DNA from: Micromonospora wenchangensis
Lineage (GTDB): Bacteria > Actinomycetota > Actinomycetes > Mycobacteriales > Micromonosporaceae
Direction: 5' to 3'
Assembly: GCF_002210435.1 (NCBI RefSeq)
Contig: NZ_MZMV01000071.1
Span: 1 to 32,845 of the forward strand
Length of the DNA: 32,845 bases
Shown: positions 13,742 through 22,770 of the stretch, one piece after another
How positions within the stretch are numbered: position 1 is the stretch's first letter
Layout: the number at the start of each line of letters is the position of its first letter
Program-made: the position numbers and the translations under genes
The notes under the pieces: generated by a model
Database searches by the model: none
The model's input: the letters and a program-made list of their open reading frames with translations, nothing else
What the model was told of the DNA's origin: nothing

Positions 13742-14458
13742 ATGACACGCGCCCACTCGTCCCCCTTCGCCCGCACAGTCATCGACGTCATCGCACCTCA
13801 GTTGGGCATCGCCACCATGCTTGACCACGGCTGCGGGCGTGGTAGCGACGTCCATCACTACCGGACTTCGGGACTGGACGCCGACGGGTGGGACCCCCAC
13901 CCCGGCTTCGGTCAAGCCATCGAACCCGAACGCCAGTACGACCTGGTCACGAACATCTTCGTACTCAACGTCCTACCCGACCCCTGGCAACGCATCCAGG
14001 CGATCCAACACGCCGCCCGATTCGTGCGCCCAGGCGGCCACCTGTTCGTCGTCACCCGCTCGCCAGCCGACATCGATCCTCGGGCCATCCCGGCGAACTG
14101 GCGAACGCATCACGACGGATACTGGTCCAGTGAGGCCAAAGGCACGTTTCAGAAGGGCATACCAACTGAGGAGATCATCGCCCTCGGGCACCAGGCCGGA
14201 CTGCGACCCACCACGCAGCAAATTCCGCTGAAGACCTCACCCGCCGCCGGTCAAGCGTTGCTGGTCAAGCCCAAGTGGAGCGGGTCAACTCCCGTAACGG
14301 CTACCGGACACAGGAGTGGGACACTCGGCGGCTCGCCGGCCGGAGTGGGGCGGCCTGACGACTCGGGCGCGCGGCGCCCAGGTACGCCGACACCACCTCG
14401 TCCAGCTCGCGGTGACGCGGTCACTCCACTTCGGCCAGTCGATGGTAGGCCCGGCTGA
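13742..14458 (+). CDS. SAM-dependent methyltransferase, 3' end altered
   Basis: The Rossmann methyltransferase core has motif I LDHGCGRGSD (residues 27-36), then GWDPH, a YDLVTNIFVLNVL acidic-loop segment and VRPGGHLFVVTR. It resembles methyltransferases annotated as DNA-phosphorothioation-associated, including a TAMTR-like N terminus, but no dnd/dpt genes are present. The start is ATG 13742; upstream codons read HKTA in frame, so a few native residues may lie before it, joined to IS110 debris. Homology to the fragment at 5278 ends at LLVKPKW (about 14280). The remaining 59 or so codons are read-through with no native look and overlap the rpiR-like gene by 38 nt. Function is doubtful. Confidence 0.65.
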   Translation: MTRAHSSPFARTVIDVIAPQLGIATMLDHGCGRGSDVHHYRTSGLDADGWDPHPGFGQAIEPERQYDLVTNIFVLNVLPDPWQRIQAIQHAARFVRPGGHLFVVTRSPADIDPRAIPANWRTHHDGYWSSEAKGTFQKGIPTEEIIALGHQAGLRPTTQQIPLKTSPAAGQALLVKPKWSGSTPVTATGHRSGTLGGSPAGVGRPDDSGARRPGTPTPPRPARGDAVTPLRPVDGRPG

Positions 14459-15227
14459 TGCCGGAGATCCGACCACGCGCTGGCCCGCCGATCCTCGACA
14501 ACACCCCGTCGGCGAGGACGCTCACCAGGCTCATCGCGGGCGCGTAGCTGTCGAAGGCCAGGCCGGTCGAGATCGGGCAGTTGAGCCAGTGGCGGGCGTG
14601 CCGCGCGTGGTCGCGGGCCGTGGCGTCAGCGAGCAGCACCACCCCGGCGGGGGTGGCCGCAGCTTCTGCCATGAACGCGCCGAAACCGGCCGGGCGGCGG
14701 CGGAAGCCGACGACCAGGACGACGTCACCGGCCGCGAGGTCGGCGAGTTCCTCGCCGACGACCTGGCCGGGCAGGGGCGCGAGCCGCACGTCGGGGCGGG
14801 CGTGGGCGAGTTGCTGGCGAAGGTGCAGCGCGACCGGATGACTGTTGCGCCAGCCCACGACGGTGACCCGGCCGGCGGCGGCGACCAGGTCGACCACGTC
14901 GGTGAGCGCGGGCTGCTGGAGCGCCCTGTGGATCGATTCGGCCTGTTGGGCGGCGAAGGCGGCGAGGCTGGGCGGGACCTCGGCCCGGCGGGGCTCGCCG
15001 GCATGACGTCGCGCCCTCAGCTGTGCCCGTACCTCGTCGAAGTCGGCGAAGCCCAGGCGCCGGAACAGTCTGCTCATGGTGGCCTTGGAGACCCCGGCCA
15101 ACGCGGCGAGTTCGGCGGCCCGGTAGGCCGTCAGGTCGTCGAGGTGCTCGATCAGCGTCTCGGCGGCACGGCGCTCCTGGGGCGAGAGGCCGGCATGGTG
15201 CAGGGTGATCCTTTCCTCGAGCCTCAC
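14421..15227 (-). CDS. MurR/RpiR-family transcriptional regulator
   Basis: A 268-aa regulator. The N-terminal helix-turn-helix includes TAYRAAELAALAGVSKATMS (about residues 34-53) followed by RLFRRLGF. The C-terminal SIS domain (about 100-240) has RVTVVGWRNSHPVALHLRQQ and DVVLVVGFRRRP, and would bind a small ligand. GTG 15227 overlaps the allC stop as GTGA, so it is translated as the last gene of the pucG-allC-rpiR operon. An upstream extension of the ORF would lie inside allC and is rejected. It probably controls purine or ureide genes; its ligand is unknown. Confidence 0.88.
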   Translation of the reverse strand: MRLEERITLHHAGLSPQERRAAETLIEHLDDLTAYRAAELAALAGVSKATMSRLFRRLGFADFDEVRAQLRARRHAGEPRRAEVPPSLAAFAAQQAESIHRALQQPALTDVVDLVAAAGRVTVVGWRNSHPVALHLRQQLAHARPDVRLAPLPGQVVGEELADLAAGDVVLVVGFRRRPAGFGAFMAEAAATPAGVVLLADATARDHARHARHWLNCPISTGLAFDSYAPAMSLVSVLADGVLSRIGGPARGRISGISRAYHRLAEVE

Positions 15228-16459
15228 CGGCGGGCCCACCGCGCGGCGACGGCCAGCACCGCGCTCTCCAGCGCGTCGAGACCCTGTGCGACGTCGACCT
15301 CGTCGACGGCCTCCGCCGGGTGATGGCTGATGCCGTCGGCGCACCGGATGAACAGCATGCCCACGTCGGTGGTCTGCCCGAGCGCCATGGCGTCGTGGCC
15401 AGCGGGGCTCCACAGGCCTGGCGGCTCCGCGTCCCCGGTCGCCGCGATGCCGCTGACCACGGCCTCTTGCAGCCACGCCGCGCACGGGGTGGCCGCCGCC
15501 CGGTGCAACTCGTGCGCCTCGAAGCGGAGCCCGCGCGCGGAGCAGATGCCGTCGATCCGGCCCCGGATGGCGTCCCAGGTGGCGTCGCGGTGTGTGTCGG
15601 TAATGGCCCGCAGGTCGAGGCTGAAGTCGACGCGACCGGGCACGACGTTGACGGCACCGGGGGCGACCTCGATCCGGCCGACGGTGGCGAGACAGCCGGC
15701 CGCACGGGCGGTCTGCTCGATGGCCACGATGGCCTCGCTGGCCCCGACCAGGGCGTCGCGTCGACGTGGGTACGGCGTGCCCCCGGCATGACGGGCCTCA
15801 CCGACGACGGTCAGCGAGAAACGCCGGGCCCCGGCTATCGTCGTGACGTAGCCCAGTGCCCGGCCCGCCGCCTCGAGGTGGGGCCCCTGCTCGATGTGCG
15901 CCTCCAGATAGCCCACCAGTTCGTCCGGGGCGCGGGTGGCGTCGGCCACCCGCGCCGGGTCCAGCCCGAATTCGAGGAAGGCGTGGCGCAGGGTGAGCCC
16001 GTCGCGGTCACGGAGGTCCCACCAGGACTCGTCCCACCGCCCGGCGACCGCCCGGCTGCCCAGTAGGGTGGTGCCGAACCGGGTGCCTTCCTCGTCGCCG
16101 AAGCCGATCACCTCGAGGGCGATCGGCAGCTCGCGGACCCGGTCACGAAGCCGCTCGGCTACGGCCACGGCCATCAGGACGCCGAGCATCCCGTCGTAGC
16201 TGCCCGCGTCGGGCACGGTGTCGAGATGGGATCCGACGAGCAGGGCCGGCAGGCCGGGCGTGCGGCCCTCGTGGCGACCGCACTGGTTTCCGGCCGCGTC
16301 CTGCCAGGTACGCAGCCCCGCCTGGCGCATCCAGTCGGCGACCCGGCCGTTGGCCCGCGCGTGCTCGGGTGACAGGTAGACGCGTTCGAGCCCGTCCGGG
16401 CGGGCGGAGAACTCGTCGAGTTCGGCGCAGCGGGCGAGGACGGTGGCCGCGTCGGTCAT
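15224..16459 (-). CDS. allC: Allantoate amidohydrolase (M20-family Zn hydrolase)
   Basis: A 411-aa member of the M20/hydantoinase-carbamoylase family. Metal-site motifs are GSHLDTVPDAGSYDGMLG, the catalytic GDEEGTRF, AHIEQGP and a late His in SPAGHDAM. The dimerisation insert lies between, with GEARHAGGTPYPRRRD. Homologues include allantoate amidohydrolase, N-carbamoyl-amino-acid hydrolase and ureidoglycolate amidohydrolase. The context (pucG, allB, uricase) makes allantoate to ureidoglycine plus CO2 and NH3 the best call. The start is ATG 16459, overlapping the pucG stop as ATGA. Confidence 0.87.
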   Translation of the reverse strand: MTDAATVLARCAELDEFSARPDGLERVYLSPEHARANGRVADWMRQAGLRTWQDAAGNQCGRHEGRTPGLPALLVGSHLDTVPDAGSYDGMLGVLMAVAVAERLRDRVRELPIALEVIGFGDEEGTRFGTTLLGSRAVAGRWDESWWDLRDRDGLTLRHAFLEFGLDPARVADATRAPDELVGYLEAHIEQGPHLEAAGRALGYVTTIAGARRFSLTVVGEARHAGGTPYPRRRDALVGASEAIVAIEQTARAAGCLATVGRIEVAPGAVNVVPGRVDFSLDLRAITDTHRDATWDAIRGRIDGICSARGLRFEAHELHRAAATPCAAWLQEAVVSGIAATGDAEPPGLWSPAGHDAMALGQTTDVGMLFIRCADGISHHPAEAVDEVDVAQGLDALESAVLAVAARWARR

Positions 16460-17673
16460 GACGCGTACACCTCTTGGGCCGCGCCGACGCCTCCGCCGGC
16501 CGTGATCGGCACGTTCCCGGCGCGGAGCACCTGCTCGAGGGCGGCGAGGGTGAGCAGTACGGCCTCCTTGCGGGCATTGTGGCCCATGGTGCCGATCCGC
16601 CAGACCCGGCCGTGCAGGGGGCCGAAGGAGGTGCCGATCTCGATGCCGAAGTCGTTGAGCAGGGCGGCCCGCGCGGCGTCGCCGTCGAGCCCGGTGGGGA
16701 TCTCGACCGCGACCACGTTGTGCATCTTGTGGGCGACATCGCCGAAGACGGTGAGGCCGAGACCACGGACGCCGGCCAGCATCGCGGCCCCGTGCCGGCG
16801 GTGCCGTTCGACGGCCCGGTCGATGCCCTCCGCGACCAGCAGTCGCGCGCATTCGCGGGCGGCGTACAGCATCGTGGTGGCCTCGGTGTGGTGGTTGAGC
16901 CGCCGATCACCCCAGTAATCCATGATCATCGCGAGGTCGAAGTAGTTGGAGGCGATCCGGCTGCCGTGCGCGACGTCTTGGTGCTCCCTGATTCCGGCCT
17001 CGACGTTCTTGCGGGCGTTGATCACGTCGACCGCGCGAGGCGAGATGCTGATGGGTGCGCTGCCGGAGGGGCCGCCGAGGCACTTCTGCAGGCCCGCCGT
17101 CGCGACATCGAGGCCCCAGGCGTCCAGCTCGAAGGTGTTGCCCCCGAGCGAGGCGGTGGCGTCGCAATAGAACAGGACGTCGTTGTCGCGACAGATCCGG
17201 CCGATGTCGGCGAGGGGCTGGCACATGGTCGTGCTCGTGTCACCGTGCACGGTGGCCAGCATCTTCGGGGAGACGGCGCGCACCGCCCGCTCGACCGTCT
17301 CCGGCTCGAACACTTCGCCCCACGGCATTTCGATGGTGTGCACCTCGGCGCGGCAGCGTTCGGCGATCTCGACCAGCAGGTGGCCGAAGCGGCCGAAGAT
17401 TGGCACGAGTACCCGGTCGCCGGGCTCGATCAGCGAGACCAGCGCGGCCTCGATGCCGGCCCGGGAGGTGCCGTCGACCAGGAACGTCTGCTGGTTGGTG
17501 GTGCGGAACACCGCCCGGTAGAGCGCCATCGTCTCGGTCATGTAGGCGGTCATCGAGGGGTCGAACTGCCCGACGAGTTGCGCCGACATCGCGCGAAGGA
17601 CCCGGGGGTCGGCGGTGATCGGGCCGGGCCCCATCAGGAGCCGGGTGGGTGGATGGATCGGCTCGGTAAGCAT
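16456..17673 (-). CDS. pucG: (S)-ureidoglycine-glyoxylate aminotransferase
   Basis: A 405-aa class V PLP aminotransferase. It has the GPGP motif near the N terminus (LLMGPGPI), the FLVDGTSRAG cofactor loop, and PLP-binding Lys197 in AGLQKCLGGPSG. Close relatives are alanine-glyoxylate transaminases. The ureide gene context and the VHGDTSTTM segment point to PucG, which transaminates ureidoglycine with glyoxylate to give oxalurate and glycine. The start is ATG 17673 with GGAAGGAG about 13 nt upstream; an in-frame ATG at 17715 has less support. First gene of the leftward operon pucG-allC-rpiR. Confidence 0.88.
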   Translation of the reverse strand: MLTEPIHPPTRLLMGPGPITADPRVLRAMSAQLVGQFDPSMTAYMTETMALYRAVFRTTNQQTFLVDGTSRAGIEAALVSLIEPGDRVLVPIFGRFGHLLVEIAERCRAEVHTIEMPWGEVFEPETVERAVRAVSPKMLATVHGDTSTTMCQPLADIGRICRDNDVLFYCDATASLGGNTFELDAWGLDVATAGLQKCLGGPSGSAPISISPRAVDVINARKNVEAGIREHQDVAHGSRIASNYFDLAMIMDYWGDRRLNHHTEATTMLYAARECARLLVAEGIDRAVERHRRHGAAMLAGVRGLGLTVFGDVAHKMHNVVAVEIPTGLDGDAARAALLNDFGIEIGTSFGPLHGRVWRIGTMGHNARKEAVLLTLAALEQVLRAGNVPITAGGGVGAAQEVYAS

Positions 17674-17815
17674 GGCGGCGTGCGGGCTCCTTCCCGTGTG
17701 GCCCGGGCATCGCATCAGCCTATGAAACCCGTGTTTCGTGCGGATTTCTCGCCCTGCCAGGGAATCTGGCCTTCCAGATGCCCGTCATCGGCCTGCTGCG
17801 GAACACAACTGAAAC
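17674..17815. promoter_or_regulatory. Divergent promoter region of pucG and the fusion amidase, with a palindrome
   Basis: This 142-nt divergent gap contains the perfect palindrome GAAAC-CCGT-GTTTC (17724-17737), a likely regulator site. A further GAAAC half-site lies next to the amidase start (17811-17815 region). The GAAAC/GTTTC half-sites recur in the pucR-uraD intergenic region. No clear -10/-35 pair was found. Confidence 0.45.
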
Positions 17816-19381
17816 ATGAGTTCCGTAGGGTCTGGGCCCGTGGGCACCCCCGACGAACACAGTGCCACGGACCTTCGCGCAGGTGCGGCCGACGGGCTGA
17901 TGGACGCGTTCTGGGCATACGAGCGCGCTCTCATGACCGACGACCTCGACGCGCTTGACCGGCTCTTCGCGCCGGGGCCGGCGACCCTGCGCGGCGACAC
18001 GGACGGGCTGTTGGTCGGTCACGACCGGATCCGCGACTTCCGTCAGGGCCGCGGTGGCGCCCCGCCACGGCGCGTCGTGCGGGTGCACGTCCGGCCGATC
18101 GATGCCGACCATGCTCTCGTCGTCGCCGTCACGGAACCCGAGGGCGGCGGTCGCGGCCTCCAGACCCAGCTGTGGCAACGCGCGCCGGCCGGATGGGTGG
18201 TGAGCGCCGCCCACGTCACCCTGCCCGTGCCCGCCCTCGACACCAGGATCTGGCGGGTCGTGGGTGATCCGCTCGTCCCGGCGACGGCCGCCGGAGCACT
18301 CACCGGGCAGTCCGTGGCGGTCAAGGACCTGTACGCCGTGGCCGGTCAACGGGTGGGTGCCGGCAACCCGGCCCGGATCGCCGCCGCACGGCCGGAGCCC
18401 CGGCACGCGGCGGCCGTCGAGGCGTTGCTGGCCGCCGGGGCGGACCTGCGCGGGATCGCCCGCACCGACGAGTTCGCCTACAGCCTCGCCGGCACCAACG
18501 TCCACACCGGCACTGCCCCGAATCCCCAGGCGCCGGGCCGCATCTCGGGCGGATCGTCGTCCGGGCCGGCCAGCGCCGTCTCTCTGGGACACGCGACCAT
18601 CGGCCTCGGCACCGACACGGGTGGATCGATCCGGGTGCCGGCCTCCTATCAGGGGCTCTTCGGTTTCCGCCCCACCCACGGTGTCGTGTCCACCGACGGC
18701 GTGCTCCCGCTCGCGCCGTCCTTCGATACCGTCGGCTGGCTGACCCGCGACGCGGCCCTGCTGGCCACGGTCGGTGACGTCCTGCTTCCCCCCGCACCCG
18801 ATCGCGCGTGCGGGGAGGCCGTCGTCGTGCCGGAACTGCTCGCCCTCGCTCACCCCGAGGTCGCCGCCCCGGTCGAGGCGTACGCCCGGGACCGGGCCGG
18901 CGGGGTCCGGGAAAGCTGGCAGCTGACGGAACTGCCTGCCTGGCTCACGGCGTTCCAGACCCGGCAGGCGTGGGAGGCCTGGCAGGCGCACGGCGAGTGG
19001 CTGGCGCCCCGGCTCCACACACTCGGCGCGGACGTGCGTGGCCGCTTCGAGATGGCGTCGCGGGTCAGCGAGGACGACGCCGCCCGCGCCGCCGAGCAGG
19101 TGGCCGTCGCGCGACGACGCATCCGCGAGACGGTCGGCGATCGGGTGCTCGTGCTTCCGTCAGCCTCCTCGGTGGCGCCGCGCGTCGGTCAGGGGTTGAC
19201 GGACATTCGCCACTCCACCATGCAGTTGACCTGCCTCGCCGGCATCGGAGGGCTGCCCGCCGTCAGCGTGCCGACCGCAACGGCCGATGGACTCCCGTGC
19301 GGTGTCTGCCTCATCGCGCCCGCCGATCGTGACCGGGATCTGCTGCGTCTCGCGGCCGAGCTCGCCGTCGCGAAGCGGTAG
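17816..19381 (+). CDS. SnoaL/AtzH-like domain fused to an amidase-signature hydrolase (HpxZ-HpxY-like)
   Basis: A 521-aa two-domain protein. Residues 25-140 are an AtzH/HpxZ-like (DUF3225, SnoaL-fold) domain: LMDAFWAYERALMTDDLDAL ... LWQRAPAGWVVSAAHVT. Residues 145-521 are an amidase-signature enzyme with the Ser-cisSer-Lys set: K170 (GQSVAVKDLY), GGSSSG (245-250) and S271 (DTGGSIRVPA). In enterobacterial purine catabolism HpxZ and an AtzE-like amidase are separate proteins linked to oxalurate use. Here they are fused and sit divergently beside pucG, whose product is oxalurate. Oxalurate is therefore the likely substrate, by inference; allophanate or biuret are alternatives. The start is ATG 17816 with only a weak ribosome site. 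Confidence 0.82.
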   Translation: MSSVGSGPVGTPDEHSATDLRAGAADGLMDAFWAYERALMTDDLDALDRLFAPGPATLRGDTDGLLVGHDRIRDFRQGRGGAPPRRVVRVHVRPIDADHALVVAVTEPEGGGRGLQTQLWQRAPAGWVVSAAHVTLPVPALDTRIWRVVGDPLVPATAAGALTGQSVAVKDLYAVAGQRVGAGNPARIAAARPEPRHAAAVEALLAAGADLRGIARTDEFAYSLAGTNVHTGTAPNPQAPGRISGGSSSGPASAVSLGHATIGLGTDTGGSIRVPASYQGLFGFRPTHGVVSTDGVLPLAPSFDTVGWLTRDAALLATVGDVLLPPAPDRACGEAVVVPELLALAHPEVAAPVEAYARDRAGGVRESWQLTELPAWLTAFQTRQAWEAWQAHGEWLAPRLHTLGADVRGRFEMASRVSEDDAARAAEQVAVARRRIRETVGDRVLVLPSASSVAPRVGQGLTDIRHSTMQLTCLAGIGGLPAVSVPTATADGLPCGVCLIAPADRDRDLLRLAAELAVAKR

Positions 19382-19390
19382 CGGGCGATC

Positions 19391-20032
19391 GTGGACGCCC
19401 GACAGGCGGGGACGCCGCCGGTCGCCGGTCTGGTGCTGGCCGCCGGGGCGGGCCGGCGCTACGGCCGTCCCAAGGCCCTGGTGGAGCGCGACGGCCAGCT
19501 GCTCGTGGAGCGTGCGTCGGCCACCGCCCGCGACGGCGGCTGCCGGCCCGTCGTGACGGTGCTCGGTGCGGCGGCCCCGGCTGTGCGGGCCCGGGCCGAC
19601 CTCGGTGCCGCCATCGTGATCGACAATCCCGGCTGGGCGACCGGGATGGGCTCCTCGCTGCGCGCCGGCCTCGCCGCCCTGTGGGCGACCGAGGCCGTCG
19701 CCGTCATCGTGCTCCTGGTGGACATGCCCGGCGTCACCCCGGAGGCCGTACGCCGGCTCACCGTGCTCGCCAGCCCCGACGCACTCGCCATGGCCGGCTA
19801 CGGCAGCCACCGAGGCCACCCCGTCCTGCTCGGGCGGGCGCACTGGGCGGATGTCGCCGCGCTGGCCGTCGGCGATGTGGGCGCCCGCCCGTATCTTCGG
19901 GACCGCGCGGCGGACCTGCGCGTCGTGCCATGCGGGGACATCGCCAGCGGCGCTGACCTCGACACCGACCAGGACAAGGAGAACGGTCCCGGGACCGATC
20001 GGGCGAGCGGGCACCGGGGGCGACATGCGTGA
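19391..20032 (+). CDS. MocA-like molybdenum cofactor nucleotidyltransferase
   Basis: A 213-aa NTP-transferase. It opens with the nucleotide-binding LVLAAGAGRRYGRPKALV and has the metal-binding LLVDMPGV. It lacks the GG of true MobA substrates, and the xanthine dehydrogenase context points to the cytidylyltransferase MocA (PucB in Bacillus), which adds CMP to molybdopterin. The last 35 or so residues after VPCGDI are a charged tail. The start is GTG 19391, 9 bp after the amidase stop. Its 3' end overlaps the xdhC-like gene by 8 nt. Confidence 0.85.
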   Translation: MDARQAGTPPVAGLVLAAGAGRRYGRPKALVERDGQLLVERASATARDGGCRPVVTVLGAAAPAVRARADLGAAIVIDNPGWATGMGSSLRAGLAALWATEAVAVIVLLVDMPGVTPEAVRRLTVLASPDALAMAGYGSHRGHPVLLGRAHWADVAALAVGDVGARPYLRDRAADLRVVPCGDIASGADLDTDQDKENGPGTDRASGHRGRHA

Positions 20033-21134
20033 GGTGCTGGACGACCTGCTGCGGTGGTGGCGGGCGGGTGAGCCGGTCGGCCTCGCCACCGTCACCGCCA
20101 CCTGGCACAGCGCCCCGCGCCAGCCCGGCGCGACGATGCTGGTCGGGCCGGACGGCACGGTCGTCGGCAGCGTCTCGGGCGGCTGCGTCGAGGCCGAGGT
20201 CTACGAACTGTGCCGTGCGGTGATGGCCTCCGGGGTGCCGCGCACCCACCACTACGGAGTCAGCGACGACGACGCCTTCGCCGTGGGCCTGACCTGTGGC
20301 GGCACCATCGACCTCTTCGTGGAGCGCATTGATCGGAACACGTTTCCGGAACTGGCCGAGGTCGCCGCCGCGATCGCCGGCCGGGTGCCCGTCGGCGTGC
20401 TCACCTGCGTCGACGGTCCGCCTGGTCGGATCGGTCGGCATCTGACGCTCGGGCCCGACACGCGACGTGGCTCGCTTGGCTCGCCGCGGCTCGACGCCGC
20501 CGCCGCCGACGACGGGCGCGGCCTGCTCGCCGCCGGCCGGACCGGCCTGCTGCACTACGGCCCGGACGGGCAACGGCGCGGCGACGAGCTGACCCTGTTG
20601 TGCAGTGCCTACGCCCCACCCGCCCGGATGATCGTTTTCGGGGCCATCGACTTCGCCGCGGCGGTCGCCCGCATCGGCGCCTTCCTCGGCTACCGGGTCA
20701 CCGTCTGCGACGCCCGTGGTGTCTTCGCCACCCGACGGCGTTTCCCCGACGCCCACGAGGTGGTCGTAGACTGGCCGCACCGCTACCTCGCCGAGCAGGC
20801 CCGCGCCGGGCAGGTCGACGACCGGACCGTGGTCTGCGTGCTCACCCACGACCCCAAGTTCGACGTGCCCGTCCTGCGGGTGGCCCTCGACCTGCCACTG
20901 GCCTACGTGGGCGCCATGGGCTCCCGGCGTACGCACGCGGACCGAATCGCCCGACTGCGCGAGGCGGGTGTGCCCGAGTCCGCGCTGGCCCGGCTGTCCT
21001 CGCCGATCGGGCTCGATCTCGGCGCCCGCACGCCGCAGGAGACCGCCGTCAGCATCGCCGCGGAGATCGTCGCCACCCGCTGGGCCGGCACCGGAGAGCG
21101 ACTGTCCGAGACTGACGGACGGATCCACCGCTGA
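20025..21134 (+). CDS. XdhC/CoxI-family xanthine dehydrogenase maturation factor
   Basis: A 369-aa protein. The N-terminal XdhC_CoxI domain shows LATVTATWHSAPRQPGATML and GSVSGGCVEAEV. The C-terminal Rossmann domain has MIVFGAIDFAAAVARIGAFL, then VVCVLTHDPKFDVPVL and AYVGAMGSRRTHADR. XdhC binds and sulfurates the molybdenum cofactor and inserts it into xanthine dehydrogenase (PucA in Bacillus). The start is ATG 20025 inside the end of the mocA-like gene. It converges with pucR, with 10 bp between stops, so a shared bidirectional terminator is expected, though none is obvious. Confidence 0.9.
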   Translation: MREVLDDLLRWWRAGEPVGLATVTATWHSAPRQPGATMLVGPDGTVVGSVSGGCVEAEVYELCRAVMASGVPRTHHYGVSDDDAFAVGLTCGGTIDLFVERIDRNTFPELAEVAAAIAGRVPVGVLTCVDGPPGRIGRHLTLGPDTRRGSLGSPRLDAAAADDGRGLLAAGRTGLLHYGPDGQRRGDELTLLCSAYAPPARMIVFGAIDFAAAVARIGAFLGYRVTVCDARGVFATRRRFPDAHEVVVDWPHRYLAEQARAGQVDDRTVVCVLTHDPKFDVPVLRVALDLPLAYVGAMGSRRTHADRIARLREAGVPESALARLSSPIGLDLGARTPQETAVSIAAEIVATRWAGTGERLSETDGRIHR

Positions 21135-21144
21135 GGTGGGGGCG

Positions 21145-22770
21145 TCAGCGCCCGAACGGCAGGTCACCGTCCGAGGGGAGACGCAGTGCGAGGAAGAAGT
21201 CGACCCGGTCCTCGAAACGGGTCAGGTCGCGCCCGGTGAGTTGCTCGATCCGGCCAATCCGGTAACGCAGCGTGTTGACGTGGACGTGCAGAAGGGCGGC
21301 GCAGCGGCTCCACGACCCCGACGAGGCCAGGAAGACACTCAACGTCCGTAGCAGGTCGGCGTGGTGCGCCCGGTCGTACTCCACCAGCGGGCCGAGCAGT
21401 CTGTCCCGGAACGAGCGGCGCGTGTCCGCCGGCACCCCGGCCAGCAACAGCAGGTGGGAGGTGAGCTCACCGGCGTGGACCACGGTCGCCGGCTCGGGGC
21501 GGGCGATCGCGGTCCGCAGGGCGTGCCGGGCCTCCGCGACGGCGCCGGTGAGCGCCTCGGCCCCGTTGACCAGGGCGCTGACGCCGACCGCGAGCCGGCC
21601 GGCACCGATTCCCGGGCCCAGCACGGCCACCGCGGCACGGATCGTGTCGAGCACACCGGCCACCCGCTCGGGCGGGACGGCCAGCACGGCGAGCACGGCC
21701 TCCGGTATGGCGTGACCGGTCACCACGGTGGGCTCCCCGGCCGGTCGGACGATCTCGTCGCAGACCGCCACCGCCAGTTCCGGTGGTGTGCTCAGACTGG
21801 TGAAGCTGACGGCCGCCGCCAGGAACATCGCGTCGGGCTTCAGCCCGCACGCCCGCAGCCGCCCGCCCAGGTCACCCGGTCCGCCCCGGCCGGCAAGTGC
21901 CGCGCCCACCTGGTCGGCGAGCCGCCGCTCGATCCGTACCGCCTCGTCCACCTGCACCCGTTCCATCGCCACCAGGCTGGTCAGCTCGGCGGCGACGTCG
22001 GGTGGGACCGGTGGGGCGGCGCGGTCGCCGGCCTCCGGCGGGGTACCGCGATCGGGGGCGTCCGGGGGCGCGTCGCGGGCGGCGTAGGCGAGCAGCCAGG
22101 ACGCGAGCCGGTGCGCGGGCCGACCGGGCACACCGACCACGTCCAACCGGCGGCCGTCCACGGTCACCCGGGCCGGCAGCCGTCCGGCCGAGACGAACGC
22201 CGTCGCCAGCTCGCCGAGGGCGCCCGCCCGCAGCGCAGCGGTGCCCACCACGAGCCGCCCGGTCGGTGTCAGCACCCAGCAGTCCACCCCGAGGTCGGCC
22301 GCGACCGGTTGGATCAGGTCGACCAGCCGAGCGCCGGCCGCCATCGCGGCGACCAGGCCCCGGTGCCGACCCAGCACGGTGGCGAGGCCGGTGGACCGGT
22401 GCGCCCACAGCGACGGCGTGACCTCGTCGATGACGTCGCGGAACGATATCTCGACCGGCACCTCGAACAGCGGCATGCGGTGCCGGCGGCACGCCTCCAC
22501 CAGGTCCTCGGGCACTGAACCGAAAGCCGCGTCGCCCGCGCCGATCGCGGTCACCCCGGCGGCGGCGCAGGCCGCGACGAACGCCTCCGAGTCGGCTGGC
22601 TCACGTCGCCACATCAAGCCGGTCAGCACGATCTCCCCGCCGGCCAGGTAGCGGCGCGGGTCGGGCAGGTCGGTCACGAAGACCCGGCTTACCGGGCGCT
22701 CCAGGTCGCCGTCGCCAACCAGCAGCGTCAGCCGTAGTCGCGGCGTGGCCAGTGTGTCGCGCAACAGCAT
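21145..22770 (-). CDS. pucR: PucR-family transcriptional regulator
   Basis: A 541-aa protein of the usual PucR size. The N-terminal PucR_1 domain (about residues 1-120) starts MLLRDTLATPRLRLTLLVGD and has RVFVTDLPDPRRYLAGGEIV. The middle is a GGDEF-like CdaR region. The C-terminal HTH_30 has VFLASSGSWSRCAALLHVHV then NTLRYRIGRIEQLTGRDL. In Bacillus PucR activates purine catabolism genes in response to purine breakdown products. It is divergent from the uraD operon and convergent with the xdhC-like gene, so it probably controls both arms. Confidence 0.92.
   Translation of the reverse strand: MLLRDTLATPRLRLTLLVGDGDLERPVSRVFVTDLPDPRRYLAGGEIVLTGLMWRREPADSEAFVAACAAAGVTAIGAGDAAFGSVPEDLVEACRRHRMPLFEVPVEISFRDVIDEVTPSLWAHRSTGLATVLGRHRGLVAAMAAGARLVDLIQPVAADLGVDCWVLTPTGRLVVGTAALRAGALGELATAFVSAGRLPARVTVDGRRLDVVGVPGRPAHRLASWLLAYAARDAPPDAPDRGTPPEAGDRAAPPVPPDVAAELTSLVAMERVQVDEAVRIERRLADQVGAALAGRGGPGDLGGRLRACGLKPDAMFLAAAVSFTSLSTPPELAVAVCDEIVRPAGEPTVVTGHAIPEAVLAVLAVPPERVAGVLDTIRAAVAVLGPGIGAGRLAVGVSALVNGAEALTGAVAEARHALRTAIARPEPATVVHAGELTSHLLLLAGVPADTRRSFRDRLLGPLVEYDRAHHADLLRTLSVFLASSGSWSRCAALLHVHVNTLRYRIGRIEQLTGRDLTRFEDRVDFFLALRLPSDGDLPFGR

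Noticed and set aside
13250..13915. A 221-codon minus-strand ORF over the IS110 and methyltransferase junction
   Set aside because: It is antisense to recognised IS110 and methyltransferase frames and contains no motif.
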